From: an uncultured Collinsella sp.
GTDB lineage: Bacteria; Actinomycetota; Coriobacteriia; Coriobacteriales; Coriobacteriaceae
Assembly (NCBI GenBank): GCA_900546085.1
Contig: URBS01000027.1
Location: 1-19,016, forward strand
DNA length: 19,016 nucleotides
Direction of reading: 5' to 3'
This document shows positions 1 to 6,671 of the stretch, piece by piece. Both the position numbers and the translations under genes were made by a program. Position 1 is the first letter of the stretch. Every line of letters begins with the position of its first letter. Under the pieces are notes generated by a model. That model was not told the DNA's origin, made no database searches, and saw nothing but the letters and a program-made list of their open reading frames with translations.

Positions 1-104
1 TCGGTGTCGCCATCGAGGCCGAGGACCCCGAGGAGATCGCCATCTCCATCGCTGCCGAGATGATCCACCTGCGCCGCACCAAGCTCGTCCCCCGCAAGCG
101 CTAA
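1..104 (+). CDS. XdhC/CoxI-family protein, C-terminal fragment
   Basis: Only the last 33 codons are in the window; the frame starts at base 3 and ends with TAA at 102-104. The visible peptide reads GVAIEAEDPEEIAISIAAEM, followed by IHLRRTKLVPRKR. The pattern G-x2-I-x-A-x2-PEEIA-x-SI-x-AE-x-I matches the conserved C-terminal end of XdhC/CoxI proteins. These help insert and mature the molybdenum cofactor in xanthine dehydrogenase-type hydroxylases. The basic tail after RR is not diagnostic. With so little sequence this is a family-level guess. A ribosomal protein L24 end, the usual neighbour upstream of rplE, does not fit these residues. Confidence 0.5.
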   Translation, partial: GVAIEAEDPEEIAISIAAEMIHLRRTKLVPRKR

Positions 105-121
105 TCGCATCCCCATATATG

Positions 122-188
122 AGTTGCGGTGAAATACGGACTGTTAAAGCCTGTTAAGCCGTCAAACGGTCCCTATTTCACCGCAACT
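122..188. repeat. long imperfect palindrome downstream of the xdhC-like gene
   Basis: Arms 122-145 and 165-188 are reverse complements over 24 bases with two mismatches. The outer 15 bases of each arm (AGTTGCGGTGAAATA and TATTTCACCGCAACT) match perfectly. The 19-base loop (146-164) contains part of a repeated CTGTTAA. No T-run follows the right arm (GCCATTTTCC), so it is not a classic intrinsic terminator, although it could block or stabilise the 3' end of the upstream transcript. Its size and symmetry suggest a REP/MITE-like intergenic repeat. No second copy is in the window, so repetitiveness is inference. Confidence 0.6.
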
Positions 189-263
189 GCCATTTTCCTC
201 CGTCCCCTAGGGATCAATATGTGCGGGGGAGTTGTGGAGTTGTGCAGGCAGACGAGGTTTTTC

Positions 264-292
264 TGGAAATACGCTCCCGATGCGCGTATAGT
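264..292 (+). promoter_or_regulatory. candidate sigma-A promoter for the rplE operon
   Basis: TGGAAA (264-269, 4/6 to TTGACA) and TATAGT (287-292, 5/6 to TATAAT) are separated by 17 bases. Transcription would start near 299, giving a leader of about 130 bases before rplE. It is the best-spaced pair I found in the gap upstream of rplE. It is judged by eye only. Confidence 0.45.
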
Positions 293-429
293 ACCGATTG
301 TTTTGTCGGCTCCTGCTGTGTCGAGTCCAAACCGCGAAATGCCATGAGCGGCGCGGATGCAGCCAGGAGGCACGAGGACAACCCATCGTGGCCACGCCCC
401 GTGCTTAAAACCCCAAGAAGGAGTGAACA

Positions 430-987
430 ATGGCAGAAGAGAAGTATGTGCCGCGTCTGAAGACCAAGTACAACAACGAGGTCAAGCAGCAGCTTCAGGA
501 CAAGTTCCAGTACGAGAACGTCATGATGATCCCCAAGTTTGAGAAGATCGTCGTGAACATGGGTGTCGGCGAGGCCGCTACCGATTCCAAGGCCATCGAC
601 GGTGCCGTGCGCGACCTGCGCGCCATCACCGGCCAGCAGCCGATGATCACCCGTGCCCGCAAGTCCATCGCTACCTTCCGCCTGCGCGCTGGTATGCCGA
701 TCGGCTGCAAGGTTACCCTGCGTGGCGACCGTATGTGGGAGTTCTTCGATCGTCTGACCTCCGTCGCGATCCCCCGTATCCGCGACTTCCGCGGCATCTC
801 CGCCAAGAGCTTCGACGGCCGTGGTAACTTCTCCATGGGCGTCACCGAGCAGCTCATCTTCCCCGAGATCGACTTCGACTCCGTCGATCACCAGCGTGGT
901 ATGGACATCACTTTCGTGACCACCGCCAACACCGATGAGGAGGCCAAGGCCCTTCTGGACGCCTTCGGTTTCCCGTTCAAGAAATAG
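430..987 (+). CDS. rplE: 50S ribosomal protein L5
   Basis: L5 binds 5S rRNA and helps form the central protuberance of the large subunit, contacting S13 across the subunit bridge. The 185-residue product has the usual family length. It carries typical L5 blocks: the N-terminal KFEKIVVNMGVGEA (about residues 36-49), GQQPMITRARKSIA and FRLRAGMPIGCKVTLRG (residues about 73-103), and a C-terminal DFDSVDHQRGMDITFVTTA. ATG 430 follows AAGAAGGAG at a normal distance. It is the first gene of the operon here, an unusual position because rplX normally precedes it. Confidence 0.97.
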   Translation: MAEEKYVPRLKTKYNNEVKQQLQDKFQYENVMMIPKFEKIVVNMGVGEAATDSKAIDGAVRDLRAITGQQPMITRARKSIATFRLRAGMPIGCKVTLRGDRMWEFFDRLTSVAIPRIRDFRGISAKSFDGRGNFSMGVTEQLIFPEIDFDSVDHQRGMDITFVTTANTDEEAKALLDAFGFPFKK

Positions 988-1003
988 GTTCACCTGCCCT
1001 ATG

Positions 1004-1031
1004 AGCGCCGTTCCCAGAAGGGGGCGGCGCT
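1004..1031 (+). promoter_or_regulatory. intercistronic RNA hairpin between rplE and rpsN
   Basis: AGCGCCGTTCCC (1004-1015) pairs with GGGGGCGGCGCT (1020-1031) over 12 continuous base pairs, counting two G-U wobbles, closing an AGAA loop. It lies in the 79-base gap between rplE and rpsN. No T-run follows (TTGGGG), so it is not a terminator. Possible roles are RNA processing, transcript stability or translational control. The pairing is seen; the role is inference. Confidence 0.55.
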
Positions 1032-1066
1032 TGGGGCGAACAATACTCTATGTGAGGAGGATATAA

Positions 1067-1252
1067 GTGGCTAAGACATCGATGATCGTCAAGTGCAATC
1101 GCAAGCAGAAGTTCTCTACTCGTGAGTACACGCGCTGCCAGCGCTGCGGCCGTCCGCACTCTGTGTACCGCAAGTTCGGCCTGTGCCGTGTCTGCTTCCG
1201 CGAGCTTGCACTCAAGGGCGAGCTTCCCGGCGTTAAGAAGGCCAGCTGGTAA
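1067..1252 (+). CDS. rpsN: 30S ribosomal protein S14, zinc-binding type
   Basis: S14 is a late-assembling protein of the 30S head. The product is 61 residues, the length of the short zinc-binding (C+, type Z) form rather than the roughly 100-residue form. The zinc ligands are visible as CQRC (C24, C27) and CRVC (C40, C43), and the sequence ends in the typical GVKKASW. The start is GTG at 1067, preceded by AGGAGG at 1055-1060; no upstream in-frame ATG is better placed. An unusually stable hairpin lies just before it. Confidence 0.96.
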   Translation: MAKTSMIVKCNRKQKFSTREYTRCQRCGRPHSVYRKFGLCRVCFRELALKGELPGVKKASW

Positions 1253-1307
1253 GTCACTACCAGCGTTTCAAGCATCAGTTTGGAACAGGGAAAACGCGCT
1301 AGTTAGG

Positions 1308-1330
1308 CTTTGCCGTTAAGGGCGGCGAAG
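1308..1330 (+). promoter_or_regulatory. intercistronic RNA hairpin between rpsN and rpsH
   Basis: CTTTGCCG (1308-1315) pairs with CGGCGAAG (1323-1330), eight pairs with one G-U, around a seven-base loop. It lies in the 119-base gap before rpsH, the largest gap within the rplE-to-map run. No T-run follows. S8 is a known autogenous regulator of the spc operon in E. coli, but that site lies elsewhere and I cannot match its consensus here. The role is unknown. Confidence 0.4.
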
Positions 1331-1371
1331 AACCAAGAGCACGTGTTCATCAAGAACGAAGGAGAATCTGT

Positions 1372-1770
1372 ATGAACCTTACAGACCCGATCGCAGATAT
1401 GCTTACGCGCATCCGTAACGCTAACTCTGTGAACAAGGCCACGGTCTCCATGCCGAGCAGCAAGAAGCTCGTCGAGATCGCTCGTGTTCTGCACGAGGAG
1501 GGCTACATCGAGGGCTACGATGTCGAGGACACCGTTCCCCAGAAGACTCTGCACATCACGCTTAAGTATGGTCCCAAGAAGGCTAAGGTCATCAACGGCA
1601 TCCGCCGCATTTCCAAGCCGGGCCTGCGTAAGTACACCGGCGTTGCCGACATGCCCCGCGTCCGCGGTGGCCTTGGTACCGCCATCATTTCCACCAGCCA
1701 TGGCGTCATGACCGACCGCGATGCTCGCAAGCACAACGTCGGCGGCGAGATCATCGCTTACGTCTGGTAA
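1372..1770 (+). CDS. rpsH: 30S ribosomal protein S8
   Basis: S8 binds helix 21 of 16S rRNA in the central domain of the 30S subunit and is a known translational repressor of spc operons in enterobacteria. The 132-residue product starts MNLTDPIADMLTRIRNA, the classic S8 N-terminus. It has the C-terminal block GVMTDRDARKHNVGGEIIAYVW, containing the expected T-D-x-x-A-R-K-x-x-x-G-G-E pattern. The ATG follows GAAGGAGAATCTGT. Length is normal. It is followed at 33 bases by rplF. Confidence 0.97.
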   Translation: MNLTDPIADMLTRIRNANSVNKATVSMPSSKKLVEIARVLHEEGYIEGYDVEDTVPQKTLHITLKYGPKKAKVINGIRRISKPGLRKYTGVADMPRVRGGLGTAIISTSHGVMTDRDARKHNVGGEIIAYVW

Positions 1771-1803
1771 TTCGCTCGGTAGGTAGAAGGAAAGGAGATC
1801 ACC

Positions 1804-2340
1804 GTGTCTCGTATCGGTAATAAGCCTGTCCAGATTCCCGCCGGAGTCGAAGTGGCAGTCAACGGCAACAACGTTGTCGTCAAGGGCCCCAAGGGCCAGC
1901 TCGAGCTCGATGTCTTTGAGAAGCTCGCTATCAACGTCGAGGACAACGTCCTCACCGTTTCCCGTCCCGACGACGAGCGTGAGACCCGTGCCCGCCACGG
2001 CCTCACCCGCGCCCTCATCCACAACATGGTTGTTGGCGTTTCCGAGGGCTTCGAGAAGAAGCTCGAGCTCGCCGGCGTCGGTTACCGCGTGCAGCAGAAG
2101 GGCAAGAACCTCGAGTTCTCCCTGGGCTTCTCGCACCCCGTGATCGTCGAGGCTCCCGAGGGCATCACCTTCGAGGTTCCCGACAACACCCACGTGAACG
2201 TCAAGGGTATCAACAAGCAGCAGGTCGGTCAGATCGCCGCTGAGATCCGCGGCCATCGTCCTCCCGAGCCTTACAAGGGCAAGGGTATCCACTACGTTGG
2301 CGAGCACATCCGCCGCAAGCTGGGTAAGGCCGCCAAGTAG
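1804..2340 (+). CDS. rplF: 50S ribosomal protein L6
   Basis: L6 sits near the factor-binding region of the large subunit next to the sarcin-ricin loop. The product is 178 residues and shows the two repeated L6 domains. The N-terminus is MSRIGNKPVQIPAGVEV, and the C-terminal signature is RGHRPPEPYKGKGIHYVGE, matching the family's PEPYKGKGI motif. The start is GTG at 1804 preceded by AAAGGAG at 1791-1797; the family N-terminus begins exactly here, which decides the start. Confidence 0.97.
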   Translation: MSRIGNKPVQIPAGVEVAVNGNNVVVKGPKGQLELDVFEKLAINVEDNVLTVSRPDDERETRARHGLTRALIHNMVVGVSEGFEKKLELAGVGYRVQQKGKNLEFSLGFSHPVIVEAPEGITFEVPDNTHVNVKGINKQQVGQIAAEIRGHRPPEPYKGKGIHYVGEHIRRKLGKAAK

Positions 2341-2365
2341 TCGTAACCGACTCACTCGCATAAGA

Positions 2366-2387
2366 CCAGCACCCCGTCAGGTGCTGG
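2366..2387 (+). promoter_or_regulatory. intercistronic hairpin between rplF and rplR
   Basis: CCAGCACC (2366-2373) and GGTGCTGG (2380-2387) form a perfect eight-base-pair stem with loop CCGTCA. A run of five T follows only after a further ten bases or so and overlaps the rplR ribosome-binding region (TTTTTAGGAG). It is at best a weak attenuator and otherwise a processing or stability element in the 75-base gap. Confidence 0.45.
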
Positions 2388-2415
2388 CAAGATCAACCTT
2401 TTTAGGAGTTTACGT

Positions 2416-2784
2416 ATGAACAAGCATAAGGCGAAGCTGGAAGGCCTCAAGCGTCGTCAGCGTCGTGTTCGCGGCAAGGTCTCGGGTACCTCCGAGCGTC
2501 CGCGTCTTCGCGTGACCCGTACTAACGCCAACATCTATGCCCAGATCATCGACGACAGCAAGGGCTCCAGCCTGACGCTCGTCTCTGCCTCGACCCTCGA
2601 GGCCGAGTTCAAGGGCACCCACACCTCGAACAAGGAGGCTGCGGAGAAGGTCGGTCAGCTCGTTGGCAAGCGCGCCATCGAGGCCGGCATCACCAAGGTC
2701 GCCTTCGATCGCGGTGGCCGTATCTACCATGGCCGCGTCAAGGCCCTCGCCGACGGTGCTCGTGCCGCCGGTCTCGAGTTCTAG
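2416..2784 (+). CDS. rplR: 50S ribosomal protein L18
   Basis: L18 binds 5S rRNA together with L5. The 122-residue product has the basic N-terminal tail (MNKHKAKLEGLKRRQRRVRG), the core RPRLRVTRTNANIYAQIIDD, and the C-terminal FDRGGRIYHGRVKALADGAR, the standard L18 signature. ATG 2416 follows TAGGAG. The stop TAG at 2782-2784 forms the start of the TAGGAGG ribosome binding site of rpsE, so the two genes are tightly joined. Confidence 0.97.
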   Translation: MNKHKAKLEGLKRRQRRVRGKVSGTSERPRLRVTRTNANIYAQIIDDSKGSSLTLVSASTLEAEFKGTHTSNKEAAEKVGQLVGKRAIEAGITKVAFDRGGRIYHGRVKALADGARAAGLEF

Positions 2785-2798
2785 GAGGTATGTAGCAC

Positions 2799-3323
2799 AT
2801 GGCTCGTAATCAGAAGCAGCAGCGCGAGGCCTCCGAGTTCGAGGAGCGCGTCGTTTACATCAACCGCGTGTCGAAGACCGTCAAGGGTGGTCGTCGCATG
2901 AGCCTCGTCGCTCTCGTCGTCGTTGGCGACGGCAAGGGTAACGTCGGCGTTGGCATGGGCAAGTCCGCTGAGGTGCCCCTGGCCATCTCCAAGGCGTCTC
3001 TCGATGCCAAGAAGAACATGTTCCACGTGCCGGTGACCGAGCAGGGCACCATCCCGCACGAGGTTCTCGGCCACTTTGGTGCCGGCCGCATCATCATCAA
3101 GCCCGCTGTCGAGGGTACCGGCGTTATCGCCGGCGGCGCTGTGCGTCCCCTCTTTGAGCTTGCTGGCATCAAGAACGTCCTGTCCAAGTCCCTCGGTACC
3201 GACAACGGCCTCAACATCATCAAGGCTGCCGTCGAGGGCCTCAAGGAGCTCTCCAGCCCTGAGGACGTCGCGGCTCGCCGTGGCCTGACGGTCTCCGAGA
3301 TGTTCGTCGGTAAGGAGAACTAA
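2799..3323 (+). CDS. rpsE: 30S ribosomal protein S5
   Basis: S5 lies at the mRNA entry side of the 30S subunit and affects decoding accuracy. The 174-residue product has the N-terminal double-stranded RNA-binding-like domain, with EERVVYINRVSKTVKGGRR and SLVALVVVGDGKGNVGVGMG at roughly residues 14-50. The C-terminal domain contains GTGVIAGGAVRPLFELAGI, a hallmark of S5. The start is fixed by the TAGGAGG site nested in the rplR stop. Its 3' end (GTAAGGAG) supplies the ribosome binding site for rpmD two bases downstream. Confidence 0.97.
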   Translation: MARNQKQQREASEFEERVVYINRVSKTVKGGRRMSLVALVVVGDGKGNVGVGMGKSAEVPLAISKASLDAKKNMFHVPVTEQGTIPHEVLGHFGAGRIIIKPAVEGTGVIAGGAVRPLFELAGIKNVLSKSLGTDNGLNIIKAAVEGLKELSSPEDVAARRGLTVSEMFVGKEN

Positions 3324-3325
3324 GC

Positions 3326-3508
3326 ATGGCTGACACCATCAAGATCAAGCAGGTCCGCAGCACCAACGGTTGCAAGCAGGACCAGGTCCGTACTGTCCGT
3401 GCCCTCGGTCTCCACAGGATCCGCGAGGTTCGCGAGATTGCTGACAACGAGTCCGTCCGCGGCATGATCTTCAAGGTCAAGCACCTTGTCGAGATTGTAG
3501 AGGAGTAG
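3326..3508 (+). CDS. rpmD: 50S ribosomal protein L30
   Basis: L30 is a small large-subunit protein. The 60-residue product matches the bacterial short form: N-terminal IKIKQVRSTNGC, central VRTVRALGLHRIREV, and VRGMIFKVKHLVEIVEE at the end. The gene begins two bases after the rpsE stop and uses AAGGAG inside the rpsE end as ribosome binding site, implying translational coupling. It stops three bases before rplO. Confidence 0.96.
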   Translation: MADTIKIKQVRSTNGCKQDQVRTVRALGLHRIREVREIADNESVRGMIFKVKHLVEIVEE

Positions 3509-3511
3509 CAA

Positions 3512-3961
3512 ATGCAGCTTCACGATCTTACTCCCGCGCCCGGTTCCACCAAGAACCGCAAGCGCGTCGGCCGTGGCAATTCTTCGGGTCACGGCACCAC
3601 TTCTGGCCGCGGTCAGAAGGGCCAGGGTTCCCGCTCTGGCGGCACCAAGGGTGCCGGCTTCGAGGGTGGCCAGACTCCGCTGGCTATGCGCCTGCCCAAG
3701 CTTCCGGGCTTCCGCAACCCCCGTCGTATCGAGTACACCGCTGTTAACGTTGAGCGTCTCGAGCGTAAGTTCGAGGATGGCGCTGTGATCGACGGTGGCG
3801 CTCTTAAGGCCGCTCGCATCACCAAGAGCGAGTTCGAGCCCGTCAAGGTGCTCGGCAATGGTGAGCTCACCAAGAAGTTCACGGTCAAGGTCGATAAGGT
3901 CAGCGCTTCTGCGCAGGCCAAGATCGAGGCCGCCGGCGGAAAGGTCGAGCTGCCGTGCTAA
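3512..3961 (+). CDS. rplO: 50S ribosomal protein L15
   Basis: L15 is an assembly protein of the large subunit. The 149-residue product opens with LHDLTPAPGSTKNRKRVGRG, then a Gly-rich basic stretch (SSGHGTTSGRGQKGQGSRSG) and GGQTPLAMRLPKLPGF, all diagnostic of L15. The C-terminal half ends in a glycine-rich AGGKVELP. ATG 3512 follows an AGAGGAG ribosome binding site that overlaps the rpmD stop. The last seven bases overlap the GTG start of secY, so the two are probably translationally coupled. Confidence 0.97.
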   Translation: MQLHDLTPAPGSTKNRKRVGRGNSSGHGTTSGRGQKGQGSRSGGTKGAGFEGGQTPLAMRLPKLPGFRNPRRIEYTAVNVERLERKFEDGAVIDGGALKAARITKSEFEPVKVLGNGELTKKFTVKVDKVSASAQAKIEAAGGKVELPC

Positions 3962-5241
3962 ATGGTCTTAAGAATGCTTTCCGCATCAAAGAATTGCGCG
4001 AAAAGATTCTTTTTACCATAGCTATGCTCGTCGTGTACCGCATTGGTGCGCACGTTCCTGTGCCCGGCATTCCCTTCCAGGGGATGCTGGGCCTTTTCTC
4101 GACCGATAACAATTCGGTCGCCGCAGGTGCTATGGCCCTCCTGAATCTTTTCTCTGGCGGCGCGTTGAGCTATGTGTCGGTGTTTTCGCTGGGCATCATG
4201 CCTTACATCACCAGCTCGATCATCCTCCAGATGCTCCAGGCCGTCGTGCCTTCCCTGCATGAGCTTGCCCGCGAGGGCGAGGTCGGTCAGACCAAGATTA
4301 CGCAGTATTCGCGTTACCTCACCTTGGCTCTGGCAATCCTCAACTCCGTGGGTTACCTCTTCCTCTTTAAGAGCTTCGGCATCAGCTTCAATGGCGCCGG
4401 CGCTCCCGAGATCATCTTCGACCTCATGATCGTCGGTACGCTCACCGCGGGCGCCATGCTGATCATGTGGATTGGTGAGCTCATCACCCAGCGCGGTATC
4501 GGCAATGGCATGTCGCTGATCATCTTCGCGAACATCATGGCCGGTCTGCCGCAGGCGATCTTTTCCAGCACCGAGGGCAATGCCGGTGGCATCATCACCA
4601 TGGTGATCATCTGCGCCATCATCCTGCTGGTTATTCCGCTGATTGTTTTCCTTGAGCGCGGCCAGCGCCGCATCCCGGTCTCCTACGCCAAACGCGTCGT
4701 TGGCCGTCGCATGATGGGTGGCCAGACCACCTACCTGCCCATCAAGGTCAACACCGCGGGTGTCGTGCCGATCATCTTCGCTTCGGCGCTGCTGTACTTC
4801 CCGGCTCAGATTGCCGTGTTCTTCCCCGGCATCGGCTGGATTCAGGCAGTTGCCTCCGCGCTTTCGACCGGTTGGCTCAACTGGGTGCTTAACGTTGTCC
4901 TCATCGTGTTCTTCGCGTACTTCTACACCTCCATGGTGTTCAATCCCGATGACACGGCCGACAACCTTAAGAAGCAGGGCGGCTTTATTCCGGGCGTGCG
5001 TCCGGGTAGGGCTACCGCGGCCTACATCAAGAACGCGCTCAACAAGATTACGCTTCCCAGCGCTGTCTTTTTGGCGCTCATCGCCATCGTGCCTTCGATC
5101 ATCTTCTCCTTCACGGGTAACCATCTGATCCAGGCATTTGGTGGCACGTCCATCCTCATCATGGTCGGCGTCGTGCTCGACACGGTCGATAAGCTCGAAG
5201 GCCAGATCAAGATGTATGATTACGATGGATTCTTTAAATAG
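3955..5241 (+). CDS. secY: protein translocase subunit SecY
   Basis: SecY is the channel subunit of the SecYEG translocon in the cytoplasmic membrane. The 428-residue product shows the expected N-terminus (MLNGLKNAFRIKELREKILF) and about ten hydrophobic segments. It has the plug-region sequence GGALSYVSVFSLGIMPYITS (about residues 68-87), the cytosolic loop RRIPVSYAKRVVGRR (about 239-253), and the C-terminal loop PGVRPGRATAAYI with its exposed arginines. The start is GTG at 3955, overlapping rplO by seven bases; the ATG at 3962 is out of frame. Its normal place after rplO is conserved. Confidence 0.97.
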   Translation: MLNGLKNAFRIKELREKILFTIAMLVVYRIGAHVPVPGIPFQGMLGLFSTDNNSVAAGAMALLNLFSGGALSYVSVFSLGIMPYITSSIILQMLQAVVPSLHELAREGEVGQTKITQYSRYLTLALAILNSVGYLFLFKSFGISFNGAGAPEIIFDLMIVGTLTAGAMLIMWIGELITQRGIGNGMSLIIFANIMAGLPQAIFSSTEGNAGGIITMVIICAIILLVIPLIVFLERGQRRIPVSYAKRVVGRRMMGGQTTYLPIKVNTAGVVPIIFASALLYFPAQIAVFFPGIGWIQAVASALSTGWLNWVLNVVLIVFFAYFYTSMVFNPDDTADNLKKQGGFIPGVRPGRATAAYIKNALNKITLPSAVFLALIAIVPSIIFSFTGNHLIQAFGGTSILIMVGVVLDTVDKLEGQIKMYDYDGFFK

Positions 5242-5259
5242 GCTAGAGGAGGATTGCTC

Positions 5260-5886
5260 ATGAACCTCGTATTGCTCGGAGCTCCGGGTGCCGGTAAGGG
5301 CACCGTCGCACAGGAGCTCGTCGCCGAGTTTGGCGTCGCTCACATTTCCACGGGCGACCTGCTGCGTGCTGCCGTCAAGGGTGGCACCGAGCTTGGTATT
5401 CAGGCTAAGAAGTACATGGACGCTGGCGAGCTCGTTCCCGACCAGCTCGTGATCGACCTTGTCAAGGAGCGTCTTGCCGCCGATGATGCCCAGCAGGGTT
5501 TCATCCTCGACGGCTTCCCGCGCAACACCGCCCAGGCCGTGACGCTCGATTCCGAGCTCTCCGCGATGGGTCGCGAGATCGACTGCGCCCTTCTGGTCGA
5601 CGTGGCCCCCGAGGTCATTATCGATCGTCTGTCTTCGCGTCGCACCTGCCGCGCCTGCGGTTACACCGGCACCGCTGCCGATGCTACCTGCCCCAAGTGC
5701 GCCGGCGAGATGTATCAGCGCGACGACGACAAGCCCGAGACCATCAAGAACCGTCTCGACGTCTACGAGAAGTCCACGAGCCCGCTCGTCGACTACTATC
5801 GTGGCCAGGGTCTGCTCAAGTCGGTCAACGGTGACCAGGCTCGCGAGACCGTGTACGGGGATGTCAAAGAGGCCCTCGGTCTATGA
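5260..5886 (+). CDS. adk: adenylate kinase
   Basis: Adk interconverts ATP + AMP with 2 ADP in the cytoplasm. The 208-residue product has the P-loop GAPGAGKG (residues 7-14), the AMP-binding STGDLLR (30-36), GFPRNTAQA (85-93) and the LID domain. The LID carries four cysteines (C130, C133, C144, C147), a zinc site as in Gram-positive kinases. Only 10 residues separate C133 and C144, where the better-known Bacillus enzymes have 16, so the LID loop looks shortened. I chose ATG 5260, seven bases after AGGAGG; TTG 5254 in the same frame is too close to that site. The stop overlaps map by ATGA. Confidence 0.96.
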   Translation: MNLVLLGAPGAGKGTVAQELVAEFGVAHISTGDLLRAAVKGGTELGIQAKKYMDAGELVPDQLVIDLVKERLAADDAQQGFILDGFPRNTAQAVTLDSELSAMGREIDCALLVDVAPEVIIDRLSSRRTCRACGYTGTAADATCPKCAGEMYQRDDDKPETIKNRLDVYEKSTSPLVDYYRGQGLLKSVNGDQARETVYGDVKEALGL

Positions 5887-6671
5887 TCAAGATTAAGTCT
5901 GCAACGCAAATCGAGCAGATGAAGAAGGCAGGAGCGCTATCTAAGATGGCGCTCCGCCACGTTGGAGCCATGGTGCGCCCCGGCGTTTCGACTTTTGAGC
6001 TCGATCAGCTCGCGGAGCAGATTATCCGCATGCATGGCGGCACCCCTGCCTTTAAGGGATACGGCGGGTTCCCGGGGACTATTTGCGCATCGATCAACGA
6101 TGCTGTGGTCCACGGTATTCCCAACCCCGACATGATCCTGCGCGATGGCGATATCATCTCCATCGATACGGGAGCCGTTGTCGACGGTTGGGTTGGCGAT
6201 AACGCTTGGACGTTTTTCGTCGGCACCCCTACGCCTGAGGCCAAGGCCCTGTGCGAGGTTACGCGCGATTGCCTTAAGGCTGCCATCGAGCAGGCTGTTC
6301 CCGGTAACCATATCGGCGACGTCGGTTATGCCGTTCAGTCCCTCGCTGAGTCTCACGGTTACGGCGTGCTTCGCGACTATGTGGGCCATGGCATTGGCCG
6401 TGTGATGCACGAGGACCCCAACGTTCCTAACTATGGAAAGAAGGGGAGGGGCGTGCGCCTCCAGACCGGCATGGTCATTGCCATTGAGCCGATGGTTACG
6501 ATGGGTTCCAACCATGTGAGCTCGGGCTCCGACGGTTGGATTGTTACGACCAACGATCACCTGCCCGCCGCGCACTACGAGAACACCGTCGCCATTACCA
6601 ATGACGGTCCGGTGATTCTCACCACGGACGCGCAAGGTGCTTGGTGCTCCCTGCAGGGCGGAGAAATGTAA
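5883..6671 (+). CDS. map: type I methionine aminopeptidase
   Basis: MAP removes the initiator methionine from new proteins and needs two divalent metals. The 262-residue product has the pita-bread fold motifs. H77 (DAVVHGIP) is the substrate-side histidine. Metal ligands are D95 (SIDTG), D106 (VGDNAWTF), H169 (GHGIG), E202 (AIEPM) and E233 (YENTVAIT). There is no N-terminal zinc-finger extension. It overlaps adk by four bases (ATGA) and so is probably co-translated. The last codons and the TAA stop lie inside the left arm of a large inverted repeat (6663-6791), so the C-terminal GGEM may derive partly from that element. Confidence 0.96.
   Translation: MIKIKSATQIEQMKKAGALSKMALRHVGAMVRPGVSTFELDQLAEQIIRMHGGTPAFKGYGGFPGTICASINDAVVHGIPNPDMILRDGDIISIDTGAVVDGWVGDNAWTFFVGTPTPEAKALCEVTRDCLKAAIEQAVPGNHIGDVGYAVQSLAESHGYGVLRDYVGHGIGRVMHEDPNVPNYGKKGRGVRLQTGMVIAIEPMVTMGSNHVSSGSDGWIVTTNDHLPAAHYENTVAITNDGPVILTTDAQGAWCSLQGGEM

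Larger units (their letters stand above)
105..429. other. gene-free region upstream of the spc operon
   Basis: I see no convincing gene in these 325 bases; the short open frames in both strands have no ribosome binding site or recognisable protein. The stretch holds the long palindrome at 122-188 and a promoter-like pair at 264-292. A presumed leader of about 130 bases runs to the rplE start, with small hairpins such as CACGA/TCGTG (371-375 with 386-390) and CACG/CGTG (393-396 with 400-403). In most bacteria rplX sits directly upstream of rplE; here it does not. Confidence 0.6.

Noticed and set aside
122..347. Small gene in the gap before rplE
   Set aside because: The frame starting at 129 reads through the palindrome, has no ribosome binding site and no family match I recognise; more likely a by-product of the repeat.
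2366..2405. Terminator between rplF and rplR
   Set aside because: The T-run is about ten bases from the stem and overlaps the rplR ribosome binding region; termination in mid-operon would be unlikely.
3958..5343. Long open frame antisense to secY
   Set aside because: It mirrors the codon bias of the real GC-rich gene, has no ribosome binding site or recognisable protein, and lies opposite a certain gene. Similar antisense frames at 8846-10312, 13825-15348 and 17539-18828 were rejected for the same reason.
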